A DNA stretch of 64,000 nt from Myxococcales bacterium (lineage in GTDB: Bacteria; Myxococcota_A; Polyangia; Polyangiales; Houyiibacteriaceae): NCBI GenBank assembly GCA_029863605.1, contig JAOTVB010000001.1:613595-677594 (forward strand). Direction: 5' to 3'. Positions 54,591-63,776 of this stretch are shown here, piece after piece. Position numbers and translations under genes: made by a program. The notes under the pieces were generated by a model. It had not been told where the DNA came from. It did no database searches and saw only the letters and a program-made list of their open reading frames with translations. How positions within the stretch are numbered: position 1 is the first letter of the stretch; each line of letters opens with the position of its first letter.

Positions 54591-55601
54591 GTGATCGTAC
54601 AGGCGCAAAAGCCCGCAGCGCTGCTTCTTATCGCAGTCCTCGCCGCATGTGGTGACAGCACGACCAGCAGCGACAATACCGGAGGCGCGGGCGGAACGAT
54701 CCCTGCGCCTACGGTGGAGGAGGGCGTCTACGATTTTCTCGCGACCGAGCTCAACTTCTATTACCCGGAGGGCTTGAGCGAGTCAGACACGGACGCGACC
54801 AATCTTTGCGGGCTCGACACCATCACCGACAACACGACCTATCGACCCCTTCTCTTCGATGACGTCGTCGTCAACGGATTCGATTTGGACGACGCCGTGT
54901 CGACCGGGGATAGCGGGCTTTGCGCGCAGGCTGACTATACCGGCATCGATGGCTCGTCCGGAGTCGACTACGGGTTTCTCGGAATCATCGACATGATCCG
55001 ACCGATTCGTCCCGACCAGGTAGCTCGTGGTGTCCTTGCCAACGCGCCATCCGAGGGCCTCATCAACTTTGGCATACGGCTCTCTGGTGTGGAAAGCCTG
55101 GAAAACGACGACAGCGTTGAGGTATTCGTGGCCCCGACGAGTGAAGTTCCGCTCCGTGGAACCGACGGACGCATCATCCCGCGAAGCTCGGTCCCAATCG
55201 ACCCGAACCCCGAGTGGCAGACCACGTTTCGCGGTCAAATCGTCGACGGCGTTCTGACGACAGAGCCCGCAGACTTCACCCTCGGCAACATCGACCTCAT
55301 CATCGTCTTCGATCGCGTGCTCGAGCTTCGGGGTGCGAGGATCCGCGCCACGTTCACCGAAATCCGCGAAGGCGTCATCGAGGTGGATTCGATCCTCGCG
55401 GGATGGTGGTCCAACGACAACATGATCGACACCATCGGAGACATCGTCCTTGCGATTGGGGCCAACGATGGAGAGCTACAGTGCTCCGCAGAGATGTGGG
55501 CAGACGGCTCTTCGGACGGAACGAGCTGCGACATGACATCGATGATTTTCAGGACCGTTTCGGTTTCTGGGTTCTTGACGGGTTTCGAGGAAGCGAACTG
55601 A
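54591..55601 (+). CDS. lipoprotein of the DUF1592/DUF1552 operon
   Basis: A 336-residue outer-membrane-type lipoprotein. The GTG start at 54591 gives a signal peptide ending in lipobox LAAC; GGAAGGA lies a few bases upstream. A Ser/Thr/Gly-rich linker leads to a beta-rich domain with three to four cysteines (NLCGLDT, GLCAQAD, LQCSAEM, TSCDM). I do not recognise the family. It is 9 bases upstream of the DUF1592 gene and is probably its partner. Confidence 0.75.
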   Translation: MIVQAQKPAALLLIAVLAACGDSTTSSDNTGGAGGTIPAPTVEEGVYDFLATELNFYYPEGLSESDTDATNLCGLDTITDNTTYRPLLFDDVVVNGFDLDDAVSTGDSGLCAQADYTGIDGSSGVDYGFLGIIDMIRPIRPDQVARGVLANAPSEGLINFGIRLSGVESLENDDSVEVFVAPTSEVPLRGTDGRIIPRSSVPIDPNPEWQTTFRGQIVDGVLTTEPADFTLGNIDLIIVFDRVLELRGARIRATFTEIREGVIEVDSILAGWWSNDNMIDTIGDIVLAIGANDGELQCSAEMWADGSSDGTSCDMTSMIFRTVSVSGFLTGFEEAN

Positions 55602-55610
55602 GGGCTGCGG

Positions 55611-57278
55611 ATGCGCGGGACGCTTTTCATTCTGACTTGTTTGACCTTAACGATGGCCGGGTGTTCCACCACGGGATCACCCTCGACAGGCCCGGACTCG
55701 ACCGCAGCCGGCCTCGATGATTACGTTCCCGGCCCAATTGCGATGCGGCGCCTGACGAAGAACCAGTACGTATCGACGATGCACTCGCTTTTCGGTGCCG
55801 ACCTCCAGTTTTTTCCACCGACCGAAGTCGATACGCGCGTGGAAGGCTTGCTCTCGCTCGGGGCGAATGCTGCAACCATCACGCCCGCGGGTCTCGAGCG
55901 CTATGAGAGCTCCGCGCGGCAAGTCGCCAGCCAGGTGCTGTCTCCAGACAGGCGAGGGCGGTTGCTCGGCTGTATGCCGGAGTCCCCCACCGACGCCGAT
56001 GACGCCTGCGCCACCGAATTCGTGGTGGGCGTTGGACCGCGCGTCCTTCGACGCGCCCTTCGGGAGGGCGAAGCGGATGATTATGTCGCTCTGGCGCGTG
56101 AGGCGACTCAGGAGCTCGGTGACTTCTACCGAGGGCTGGAGTCGGTCTTGGCCTCGTGGCTGCTTTCCGCCGATTTCCTATTCATTCAGGAGCGCGCCCA
56201 TCCGCTGAACTCAACGAGTGAGTCTGCCGGGCGGAAACTCACCGCGGAGACGCTTGCCTCGAGGCTCAGCTACTTCTTGTGGAACAGCGCCCCTGATGCC
56301 GAGTTGCTCGAAGCCGCGTTTGCGGGCGAGCTCGATACCGATCAGGGCTACCGCGCGCAGCTCGAACGTCTTCTGTCGAATGACGAGCGACTCGGGCAAG
56401 GCATTCGCGCGCTTTTCAACGATCTCTACGAGCTCGACGCGCTCGAAACCGCCCCCAAAGACACGTCCGCGTTCCCGCAATACACGATGGGCGTCATCGA
56501 GGATGCCAAAGAGCAGACCCTTCGTACTGTCGTCGATCATTTGCTCACTCGGCGGGCTGACTATCGCGACCTCTTCACCACGCGCCAGACCTTCATGACG
56601 AAGAACTTGGGCCCAATCTATGGCATTCCCGTCTCCGAAGACTGGGAGGCGTACGAGTTTCCACAGGAAGGGGCACGCGCCGGCATCCTTTCGCACGTGA
56701 GCTTCTTGGCGCTGCACGCACGGTCGGCTCGGTCGTCGGCCGTGTTGCGTGGCGAGTTCATTTTGGATTCCTTGCTTTGCACCCCGATCCCTGCACCACC
56801 TGCCAACGTCAATTTCGAGGCACTGGAGCCAAACAGTGGCTTGGGGGACACCGCGCGCGAGCGGCTGGCCGTCCACCGCTCGGATCCGAATTGCGCGGTC
56901 TGCCATGACTTGATGGATCCCATCGGTCTCGCGTTCGAGAACTTCGACGCGATCGGTCAGTTTCGGACCCAAGAGAGCGGGGTGACCATCGAGACCTACG
57001 GTCAAATCGACGAGACCGAGTACGACGACATCACGGGTTTCTATCCGGCGCTTCGAAACGCCCCGCGTCTCACGACCTGTATGGTTCTCAAGCTCTACAT
57101 GTATGCGGTCGGAAGACTTCCCGCGATCAGCGAGAACGAGGTCCTCGAAGCGCTCGAAGCCGACTTTGACAGCGGAGGTTACGATTTCGTGCGATTGATG
57201 GAGAACATCGCCCTGACTCATGGCTTCCGCGCCACTTCCGGCCCCCGCGAGGCCGAAGCGGAGGAAGGAGGAGCATGA
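55611..57278 (+). CDS. DUF1592/DUF1588/DUF1585 domain lipoprotein (PSD-like)
   Basis: A 555-residue protein with lipobox MAGC (Cys18). Domains in order: an N-terminal RRLTKNQYVSTMHSLFG segment, DUF1592 (about 200-330, LASRLSYFLWNSAPDAEL), DUF1588 (about 335-440, including RSSAVLRGEFIL and CAVCHDLMDPIGLAFENFD) and DUF1585 at the end. This set is common in planctomycetes and myxobacteria. The CxxCH could bind haem c. It overlaps the DUF1552 gene by 4 bases. Confidence 0.9.
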   Translation: MRGTLFILTCLTLTMAGCSTTGSPSTGPDSTAAGLDDYVPGPIAMRRLTKNQYVSTMHSLFGADLQFFPPTEVDTRVEGLLSLGANAATITPAGLERYESSARQVASQVLSPDRRGRLLGCMPESPTDADDACATEFVVGVGPRVLRRALREGEADDYVALAREATQELGDFYRGLESVLASWLLSADFLFIQERAHPLNSTSESAGRKLTAETLASRLSYFLWNSAPDAELLEAAFAGELDTDQGYRAQLERLLSNDERLGQGIRALFNDLYELDALETAPKDTSAFPQYTMGVIEDAKEQTLRTVVDHLLTRRADYRDLFTTRQTFMTKNLGPIYGIPVSEDWEAYEFPQEGARAGILSHVSFLALHARSARSSAVLRGEFILDSLLCTPIPAPPANVNFEALEPNSGLGDTARERLAVHRSDPNCAVCHDLMDPIGLAFENFDAIGQFRTQESGVTIETYGQIDETEYDDITGFYPALRNAPRLTTCMVLKLYMYAVGRLPAISENEVLEALEADFDSGGYDFVRLMENIALTHGFRATSGPREAEAEEGGA

Positions 57279-58612
57279 GCAAGAAACTCGGCCGCAGGCG
57301 CGTGCTCCACGGAATGATCGGTGGTGCGGCCGTGTCCGTCGGCCTTCCTTATTTCGATTGCCTGTTCAATAACCACGGAACTGCGCTCGCACAGACGGGG
57401 GCATTCCCAGCGCGATTTGGGACTTGGTTCTGGGGTTGCGGCATGAACCCCGCTCGGTGGGTGCCGACGACCGAGGGCAGCGGATACGACTTACCGCCTG
57501 AGCTCGCGCAAGGTATCGACGGCTTTCAAGACCGAGTTTCGGTCCTGACGGGTTTCGATACGCCGCTCAACGGAGAGACCAATCACCCGCACTACGCGCC
57601 ACCAACGGTAACGCTCGCCGGGCAGGCGCCGACGAGCCCGACCGACGTGCCCCGCTCCACGTTCGACGTCGAAATCGCAAACATCATCGGTGCCTCCACC
57701 CGTTTTCGTGTGCTGGACGTGACGGCAGACGGCCAAGGGTCCGCGTGGAGCGCACAAAGCGCTGGGACACCCTCACCTGCCGAAAGCTCCCCGATCGCGC
57801 TTTATCAGCGCGTGTTTGGCACCGGCTTCCAAGTCGGTGGCGACGAGCCATTCGTGCCCGACCCGGCGGTGATGGTGAGGAAAAGCGTCCTTTCGAGCGT
57901 TATCGACCAGACGAAGGCGCTCGAGAGCGAGCTCGGCAGCCACGATCGACAACGACTCGACCAGTACTTCACTTCGATCCGGCAACTCGAGAACCAGCTC
58001 GACGTCTTGCTCCGAGAGCCGCCGGACCTTCCGGCCTGTTTCATGCCCAATGAGCCTGGCGGCGAAAACCTCGCGCAGGAGATCACCCAGGTCATCGACA
58101 CGCACAACCTCTTCGTGGATCTGCTGACGATCGCCCTCGCCTGCGACCAGACCCGCGTGTTCAACATCAACCTTTGGAGGATCTTCACCGACGTTCGCTT
58201 CGAGGGGGAGTCCACCGGCTACCACCGCCTGACCCACGATGAGTTCGTCGATCCGGCGCTCGGCTATCAACCGTTGAGCCAGCGGTTCGTGATCAAGGCC
58301 ATGGACGCGTGGCGCTACCTATTGACGCAGCTCGACTCCATTCAGGAGGGCGACAACACCCTGCTCGACAACACCGCGGTATTCGCGCATTCGGGCACCG
58401 AGTTTCCAAAGGACCACGGGACAAAGAACATCCCCATGTTGATCGCTGGATCCGCAGGGGGGCGGCTCAACACAGGCCTTCACGTCCGAGGCGCCGGGTC
58501 CTCGACGTCACGAGCCGCCTTGACGCTGCAGCAAGCCTTTGGCGTGCCTGTGGTTACCTGGGGTGATCGGAATATTCAGACGAGCTCACCGATCGGTGAG
58601 CTCGTCCCGTGA
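57275..58612 (+). CDS. DUF1552 domain exported protein
   Basis: A 445-residue protein with a Tat-like signal (KLGRRRVLHGMIGGAAVS, residues 4-21). The rest is DUF1552, an alkaline-phosphatase-like fold usually next to a DUF1592 protein; the pair is of unknown function. Family segments include FGTWFWGCGMNPARW, HYAPPTVTLAGQ and HSGTEFPKDHG. Its last codons overlap a perfect 28-base palindrome. Confidence 0.9.
   Translation: MSKKLGRRRVLHGMIGGAAVSVGLPYFDCLFNNHGTALAQTGAFPARFGTWFWGCGMNPARWVPTTEGSGYDLPPELAQGIDGFQDRVSVLTGFDTPLNGETNHPHYAPPTVTLAGQAPTSPTDVPRSTFDVEIANIIGASTRFRVLDVTADGQGSAWSAQSAGTPSPAESSPIALYQRVFGTGFQVGGDEPFVPDPAVMVRKSVLSSVIDQTKALESELGSHDRQRLDQYFTSIRQLENQLDVLLREPPDLPACFMPNEPGGENLAQEITQVIDTHNLFVDLLTIALACDQTRVFNINLWRIFTDVRFEGESTGYHRLTHDEFVDPALGYQPLSQRFVIKAMDAWRYLLTQLDSIQEGDNTLLDNTAVFAHSGTEFPKDHGTKNIPMLIAGSAGGRLNTGLHVRGAGSSTSRAALTLQQAFGVPVVTWGDRNIQTSSPIGELVP
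58579..58606. terminator. perfect 28-base palindrome, probable bidirectional terminator
   Basis: The 14-base arm gacgagctcaccga is followed at once by its exact reverse complement, spanning the last codons of the DUF1552 gene. It lies between convergent genes (ends at 58612 and 58632). Without a T-tract it is weaker evidence for an intrinsic terminator, but it would form a hairpin in either transcript. Confidence 0.5.
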
Positions 58613-58631
58613 GGCTCGACAGCTCGATGAG

Positions 58632-59105
58632 CTAGATCGTGAGCTGACCGGATCGGAGCAGGTACGCCAGTCGCTTGCGTTGCTCCGGATCCAGCATCTC
58701 GTGGGTCTTCTCCAACGTGGTCAGGACTTCCTGCTTGAGTCGCTCGGCGGCCGCTACCCGCGCGGTGAGTGCTTCGGCCGCGGCGGCTTGGTCGAAGTGT
58801 TCGCCTTCGATCGCGTCCGCCACACCGGCGACGCTGCGCTGCTCATCCAAGCGGGCCTGTGCTCGCTCGGTCTTGAGGACATTCAAGATCGCGGCCAAGG
58901 TGTCGATCTGCTCGTCGTCGAGATCGAGCTTGTGGGCCATGTAGCGAAGTGGCCGGCGGACCCCGAAGTCCGAGGCCTGATAGGCAGAACGGGGTTCGGG
59001 ACGCCTGTGCCGCCGCCAGCTGGCTCTGCCGCATGCCCAGGCCCGGTCTTCACCGCCGGGATCTTCCTGCGCACGCTTCCATCGGTAATAGAAACTCGGA
59101 TGCAT
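58632..59105 (-). CDS. Spy/CpxP-like periplasmic heavy-metal-sensor domain protein
   Basis: A 157-residue mostly helical protein: FGVRRPLRYMAHKLDLDDEQIDTLAAIL, broken here by length, followed by LKTERAQARLDEQR and a C-terminal LDPEQRKRLAYLLRSG that matches the LTxxQ repeats of Spy/CpxP. Members bind denatured proteins or metals in the periplasm. No signal peptide is clear in the basic N-terminus (MHPSFYYRWKRAQEDPG), which is odd. AGGAG lies 7 bases upstream of the ATG. Confidence 0.7.
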   Translation of the reverse strand: MHPSFYYRWKRAQEDPGGEDRAWACGRASWRRHRRPEPRSAYQASDFGVRRPLRYMAHKLDLDDEQIDTLAAILNVLKTERAQARLDEQRSVAGVADAIEGEHFDQAAAAEALTARVAAAERLKQEVLTTLEKTHEMLDPEQRKRLAYLLRSGQLTI

Positions 59106-59307
59106 GTGTCGACTCCTATCGGCCCGAGGCGTTCGCTCCCGGGCGGGAAATAAGGCGGGCCCAGTGCCACGCCTTAGAAATAATCTACGGATCGGACGAT
59201 CATTTGGCAAGCGTGAAGACGGCACTCTTCCGGGTCGGCACGGGCCTTTTCAACTGCTCCGGACCGTGAGACCCTGGCGGCGTCCAAGCCTAGGAAAGGA
59301 GCGCCTC

Positions 59308-59706
59308 GTGACCTCACTACAATGGCTCGCTGCGACCGCGTTGATGACGGCGCTTTTCTGGGTCCCGTACATTCTCGAGCGAATGATGTCTCTCGGGATT
59401 ATCGGGGCACTTCGACCCGTGGATCCCGAGGAGGTGCTCAAGCAGGCACTGTGGGCGCAGCGCGCGAGGCGAGCCCACTACAATGCCATTGAGAACCTAG
59501 CGGTTTTCGCGACCCTGGTACTCGTCGCGCAAGCGATGGGCAGGGCCGACGATTCCCAGGTGCTCCTCGCGGCTCAAGTTTACTTCTGGGCACGCCTGGT
59601 GCACTTCCCAGCACTCACCTTCGGGATCACCGGGGTTCGCACGCTCGCTTTTCTCGCTGGCTTCGCGGCCCAAATCGTTGTCGCGCTGAAGATCTTCGCA
59701 GGCTGA
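59308..59706 (+). CDS. MAPEG family membrane protein
   Basis: A 132-residue protein with about four transmembrane helices, beginning TSLQWLAATALMTALFWVPY and carrying the MAPEG-typical RRAHYNAIENLAVFATLVL with the conserved Glu-Asn, then ARLVHFPALTFG. MAPEG members are membrane glutathione or eicosanoid enzymes; prokaryotic ones are mostly uncharacterised. GTG start with AAAGGAG six bases upstream. Confidence 0.85.
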   Translation: MTSLQWLAATALMTALFWVPYILERMMSLGIIGALRPVDPEEVLKQALWAQRARRAHYNAIENLAVFATLVLVAQAMGRADDSQVLLAAQVYFWARLVHFPALTFGITGVRTLAFLAGFAAQIVVALKIFAG

Positions 59707-59829
59707 CGTGCGCTCGAAAGGCTCTAGTCTCCCCCTTTGAGGACCTCGTCTTCGATAGCGACTTTTCGCCGGTGCGCACCGCTCTCCTTGCCAGGGACTC
59801 CCGCGCTTCCCCCGGGAGCATAGAGGATC

Positions 59830-60479
59830 TCATAGGAGCTGGTATTGATCGCGATCTCCGGTTTCGGGATCTCTCAGAGCAGCGCGGTTCTCCTCACAGT
59901 ATTCGACTCGAGCGCGGAGGCCGATCAGCTGACGGCACGCCATAATCGAGTCGATCACCCTGAATACCAGCAGAGCAACGGGAGCCGAAGGTCCGCTCGC
60001 GTCGGCTGAGATGCGGCTGACGAGGCGCGTACCATGGCCTTGAGCGGAGAGCTCGAAACAGGTCACCATCCGTGCCCGGGATCCGACGAAGTTGCCGCCA
60101 TCGTGCCACCAGGCGAGCGAGCGTCCCGCATCGACGTGACGGAGATAGCCGATTGCCGTTGCATCACCCAATCGAGGTTCGGGAATCCAGGATACGATGT
60201 GCCATGCAGAGGTCTTTCGCCCGTTGTCGAGCCAGTCGACGCTGTACCAGCCCGCGCCACGCCCGAGTTGACAAACCCAAACCAAACTCGTTCTACAGGT
60301 GCGTTGATCGAGATCGCCCGCGTCATGGTTACCCGGGCCCGAGGGCCGCCATTCAGATACGCATCCCCCGGCATCTCTCGAGCCCGCTCTTGCGCAGTCG
60401 ACCCCCACCGCGTTCCCCAACGCACCAGCACCAGTCCGAGCAGAGCAGGTGCAACGAACAGCACGACCCATGTCATCAT
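59830..60479 (-). pseudogene. SRPBCC (START-like) gene with a one-base frameshift
   Basis: The first part reads in one frame from ATG at 60479 (INAPVERVW, after a signal-anchor and linker) and the rest reads in another (GRGAGWYSVDWLDNGRKTSA, then LAWWHDGGNFVGS, CFELSAQGHGTRLVSRI). The break is at about 60276-60286 within aaacccaaaccaaac. Adding one base there restores VWxWVCQLGRGAGWYSVDW, the SRPBCC pattern. In the first frame a stop is reached at 60063. It is either a real mutation or a sequencing error in a run of A/C triplets. Confidence 0.75.
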
Positions 60480-60675
60480 GAAGGCACGGACTACCACGAC
60501 AGCGTCTCGATGCTCAATTCGACCGGCTGAGCGTGAGCGTCAGAGCGAAGCCTACCTCTAGGCCTCACGGGTTTAAAAAGGGGGGCAATCGCGATCTGCT
60601 GTTTATCGCGAGGACCGCAGCCCGAGGGCAGGCTCAAGGGCGACGCGTTTCCCTCCTCGTGGTAACACCACAGTC

Positions 60676-62322
60676 GTGGCGTCGGCCAAAGCACTGGAAT
60701 CGGGAAGAGCGGCCTTTGAAGATCGACGATGGCGCGAAGCCTACGAACAGCTATCCAAGGCCGCCGCTGAGTCGCCACTCCCGCCGACGGATCTCGAGCT
60801 CCTGGCAAGCGCCGCCTACCTCACCGGGCGCGAGGCCGCCGCGACGAATGCTTGGACCGAGGCCCATCATCGCTTCAGCGAGCGTGGCCAGCCAAAACGT
60901 GCGGCGCGATGCGGCTTTTGGCTCAGCCTGAGTCTTCTATTGAGCGGCGATGGAGGCAGGAGCGCGGGTTGGCTCGCGCGCACCCAACGAGGGCTGAAAC
61001 AGCACCCGGACTCCGCCGAGCAAGGTCTCACCCAAGTCATTGCGGGGCTTCTGCAGATGGGTCGCGAGCCCGGGAAGGCGGCAGCCCGCTTCGAGGAGGC
61101 CGTCGTGCTCGCCGAGCGCCACGGCGATGCGGATCTACTTGCTTTTGGTTTGTTGAGTCGCGGCCAAGCCCTCGTTGAAATGGGGAGGGTCTCAGAAGGG
61201 GTTCCGTCGTTGGACGAGGCGATGGCGACGGTCATATCGGGCGCGGTCTCTCCAATCGCCGCGGGGATCGTCTACTGCGCCGTCATCTTGACCTGTCAGC
61301 GTATTTTCGACCTGCAGCGCGCACGGGAATGGACGGTTGCACTCGATGCATGGTGTTCCGATCAGCCGGACTTGGTTGCGTTTCGGGGACAGTGCCTAGT
61401 CCACCGCTCCGAGATTCTCCAGCTGAAGGGAGAATGGCCAGACGCCAGCGTAGAGGCCCAGCGCGCTTGCGATTGGTACAAAGAACGCGAGCAGAGATCG
61501 CCAGGTCGTGCGTTTTATCAGCGCGCCGAGCTCCACCGACTGCGCGGCGAGTTCCAAGCGGCAAACGATTCGTACCAACAGGCCGTGCGAGCTGGCTTTG
61601 AGCCACAGCCTGGGCTTTCGTTGCTGCGACTCGCCGAAGGACAGGGGGACGCAGCCGCGGCGGCGATCCGGCGGGTCGTGAACGAGTCGGATGACGGGCA
61701 GGGCCCAGGTGGAGGCCTGGCCCGTACCAAAGTGCTCCGCCCCTACGTGGAGATCATGCTCGCCTGCAACGAAATCAAGAGCGCACGGGACGGAGCCGAC
61801 GAGCTCGCGAGGGTGGCCGAGCAAAGCAATTCGCCGTTCCTGGAAGCCGCTGCGGCCGAGGCCATGGGCGCAGTCCTCCTGGCCGAAGGAGATGCAAACG
61901 CGGCGCTGGGCACGCTGCGCGAGGCTTGGAAGGCCTGGCAGAAGCTCGAAGCCTCGTTTGAATCGGCCCGAGTGCAAGCTCTGATCGGGCGCGCGTGCCG
62001 ACAGCTTGGAGATGAAGACACGGCGCGTGGCCACCTGGACGCTGCACGAACCGTGTTCGAGCGTCTCGGCGCGTCGCCGGCCCTCGAGCTGCTTGACGCC
62101 GAGATGCGCGGTTTGGCCACCGGGCCCACGAGCCAACTCACCGAGCGCGAACGGGAAGTCTTAGCGCTCCTGGCCTCCGGGAAGACGAACCGCCAGATCG
62201 GCGAAGCTCTTTACATCAGTGAGCACACAGTCGCACGCCACGTGAGCAACCTCTTCAACAAGCTCGCGGTTTCATCGCGAACCGCAGCGGCGGCGTTCGC
62301 TCACAAGCACGGCCTGGCATGA
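60676..62322 (+). CDS. TPR-containing LuxR-family transcriptional regulator
   Basis: A 548-residue protein. About residues 1-470 are tetratricopeptide-like helical repeats (GRAAFEDRRWREAYEQLSKA, AQRACDWYKE, ALIGRACRQLGDEDTARGHLDAA), and the C-terminus is a LuxR HTH: LTEREREVLALLASGKTNRQIGEALYISE (shown in parts: TEREREVLALLASG, then EALYISEHTVARHVSNLF). There is no receiver or ATPase domain. The GTG at 60676 has no clear ribosome binding site. It may control the methyltransferase gene next to it. Confidence 0.88.
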   Translation: MASAKALESGRAAFEDRRWREAYEQLSKAAAESPLPPTDLELLASAAYLTGREAAATNAWTEAHHRFSERGQPKRAARCGFWLSLSLLLSGDGGRSAGWLARTQRGLKQHPDSAEQGLTQVIAGLLQMGREPGKAAARFEEAVVLAERHGDADLLAFGLLSRGQALVEMGRVSEGVPSLDEAMATVISGAVSPIAAGIVYCAVILTCQRIFDLQRAREWTVALDAWCSDQPDLVAFRGQCLVHRSEILQLKGEWPDASVEAQRACDWYKEREQRSPGRAFYQRAELHRLRGEFQAANDSYQQAVRAGFEPQPGLSLLRLAEGQGDAAAAAIRRVVNESDDGQGPGGGLARTKVLRPYVEIMLACNEIKSARDGADELARVAEQSNSPFLEAAAAEAMGAVLLAEGDANAALGTLREAWKAWQKLEASFESARVQALIGRACRQLGDEDTARGHLDAARTVFERLGASPALELLDAEMRGLATGPTSQLTEREREVLALLASGKTNRQIGEALYISEHTVARHVSNLFNKLAVSSRTAAAAFAHKHGLA

Positions 62323-62441
62323 CCTAGTCAATTCTGACTATCCGGTTTTTTCCGAAACATGGTTGATCCTCGCGATGTGGGCCTCCCGCCTGTTGTCTAG
62401 GCTTGGTCTCAGAACCTCAACCCGGACGAAAGGAGACCGCC

Positions 62442-63251
62442 ATGTCCCAACTAGCCTACGACGAGACCTACAGCGAAAATGCTGCGGAGAATTACGAACG
62501 CTTTTTCGTGCCGGCCATCGGCGCCCCGGTAGCCCAAGACCTCATCGAGGCTGCGGCGCTCAACCCCGGCGAGCACGTGCTGGACGTCGGCTGCGGCACA
62601 GGCGTCGTAACCCGCATGGCGGCCGACAAAGTGGGAAGGGGCGGCTCGGTGGCCGGGCTCGACGTCAACCCCAGCATGCTGGCCGTAGCACGGGCCGCTA
62701 CACCCAAGACCGCGGCCATCAATTGGTACGAAGCCAGCGCCGAGGCGATTCCACTTTCCGACGATTCCTTCGACGTCGTCCTGTGCCAAATGAGCCTGCA
62801 GTTCATCCCGAGCCGGCTCAACGCGCTCCGGGAGATGCGCCGGGTGCTCAGGCCCGGCGGTCGTGTCGTGCTCAACGTTCCAGGCCCGACGCCACCCCTT
62901 TTCGAACACTTTGCCGACGCCCTCACCAAGCACATCAATCCGGCGGCAGCACCCTTCGTGCACGCGGTGTTCTCGCTCAACGACGCCACCGAGGTCCGTC
63001 AGCTGGCAAGCGATGCCGGCTTCAAACGAGTCGACGTGACCCAAGCAATGAAGCCTTTACACCTACCGAGCGCAAAGAACTTCATGTGGGAGTACATTCA
63101 CAGCACTCCGTTGGCCTTTGCCGTGGCACAAGCAACCGACGAGCAACGGCGCGAGTTGGAACGAGAAGTCTGCGTGCGTTGGGAGGAGTTCTCTTCCGGT
63201 TCAGGGCTCGCGATCGAGGTGGGGATGACCACGTTGATCGCGAAGGAGTGA
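62442..63251 (+). CDS. class I SAM-dependent methyltransferase
   Basis: A 269-residue UbiE-like methyltransferase: motif I VLDVGCGTGVVTR, acidic strand GLDVNPSMLAVAR, motif IV DVVLCQMSLQFIP and MRRVLRPGGRVVLNV. Its ATG at 62442 is preceded by AAAGGAG with a 6-base spacer. The substrate is not predictable; it stands 119 bases after the LuxR gene. Confidence 0.88.
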   Translation: MSQLAYDETYSENAAENYERFFVPAIGAPVAQDLIEAAALNPGEHVLDVGCGTGVVTRMAADKVGRGGSVAGLDVNPSMLAVARAATPKTAAINWYEASAEAIPLSDDSFDVVLCQMSLQFIPSRLNALREMRRVLRPGGRVVLNVPGPTPPLFEHFADALTKHINPAAAPFVHAVFSLNDATEVRQLASDAGFKRVDVTQAMKPLHLPSAKNFMWEYIHSTPLAFAVAQATDEQRRELEREVCVRWEEFSSGSGLAIEVGMTTLIAKE

Positions 63252-63776
63252 GAGGCGCCTCGTTTGAAACGATGGGCAGGACAACTCACGCACCGTTGTT
63301 CAGGCGCGCGCTGCGGTCAAACGAGCCGGAGATGACTCGAAAGCAGCTCTCGGATTGGTCAACGCCAATTTCGCCATACACGCACCGAGTGCAGAATTAC
63401 GTATGCCGCAATTTGGTGCGCTGAAACGCATCGAAACGCGGGGCTGTCGTGGTCCGCTAACGCTGTCGCAAGCAGTTTCCGGTGTTTGTCGTTGGCACAG
63501 CCCGGTGGCTATCCCAACCTCGAGGTCTGCCGATTGCAGTGGGATACCGAGAGGGCTGCGGTCGAGTTGGAGAGGCGGTTCGGCATCCTCTGATCGGGCA
63601 GCGCACCCGCTGCGCCACAACGCCCCAAACGCCAAACCCCGCGTTGCTCTTCACGTTTTTGTAAAACCCCCCTCTGTGAGGTAGCTCACATAGGACTGGC
63701 CGTACGCGTGTCAGCCATGAGACCCCAAGGCTTTTGTTCTTGATATCGAAACCCGACGCGGGTTAGTCATCCAAGG
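63252..63776. other. gene-free stretch
   Basis: A 525-base stretch in which I see no convincing gene. It contains a piece resembling the 5' half of a tRNA on the minus strand (about 63588-63627), but no matching 3' half. The region before 63777 probably holds the promoter of the partial lipoprotein gene. Confidence 0.6.

Noticed and set aside
63588..63627. tRNA-like 5' half on the minus strand (GTGGCGCAGCGGGTGCGC, D-arm-like, after GGGGCGT)
   Set aside because: No matching anticodon arm, T-arm or acceptor 3' strand follows, so it is not a functional tRNA; at most a fragment or chance.
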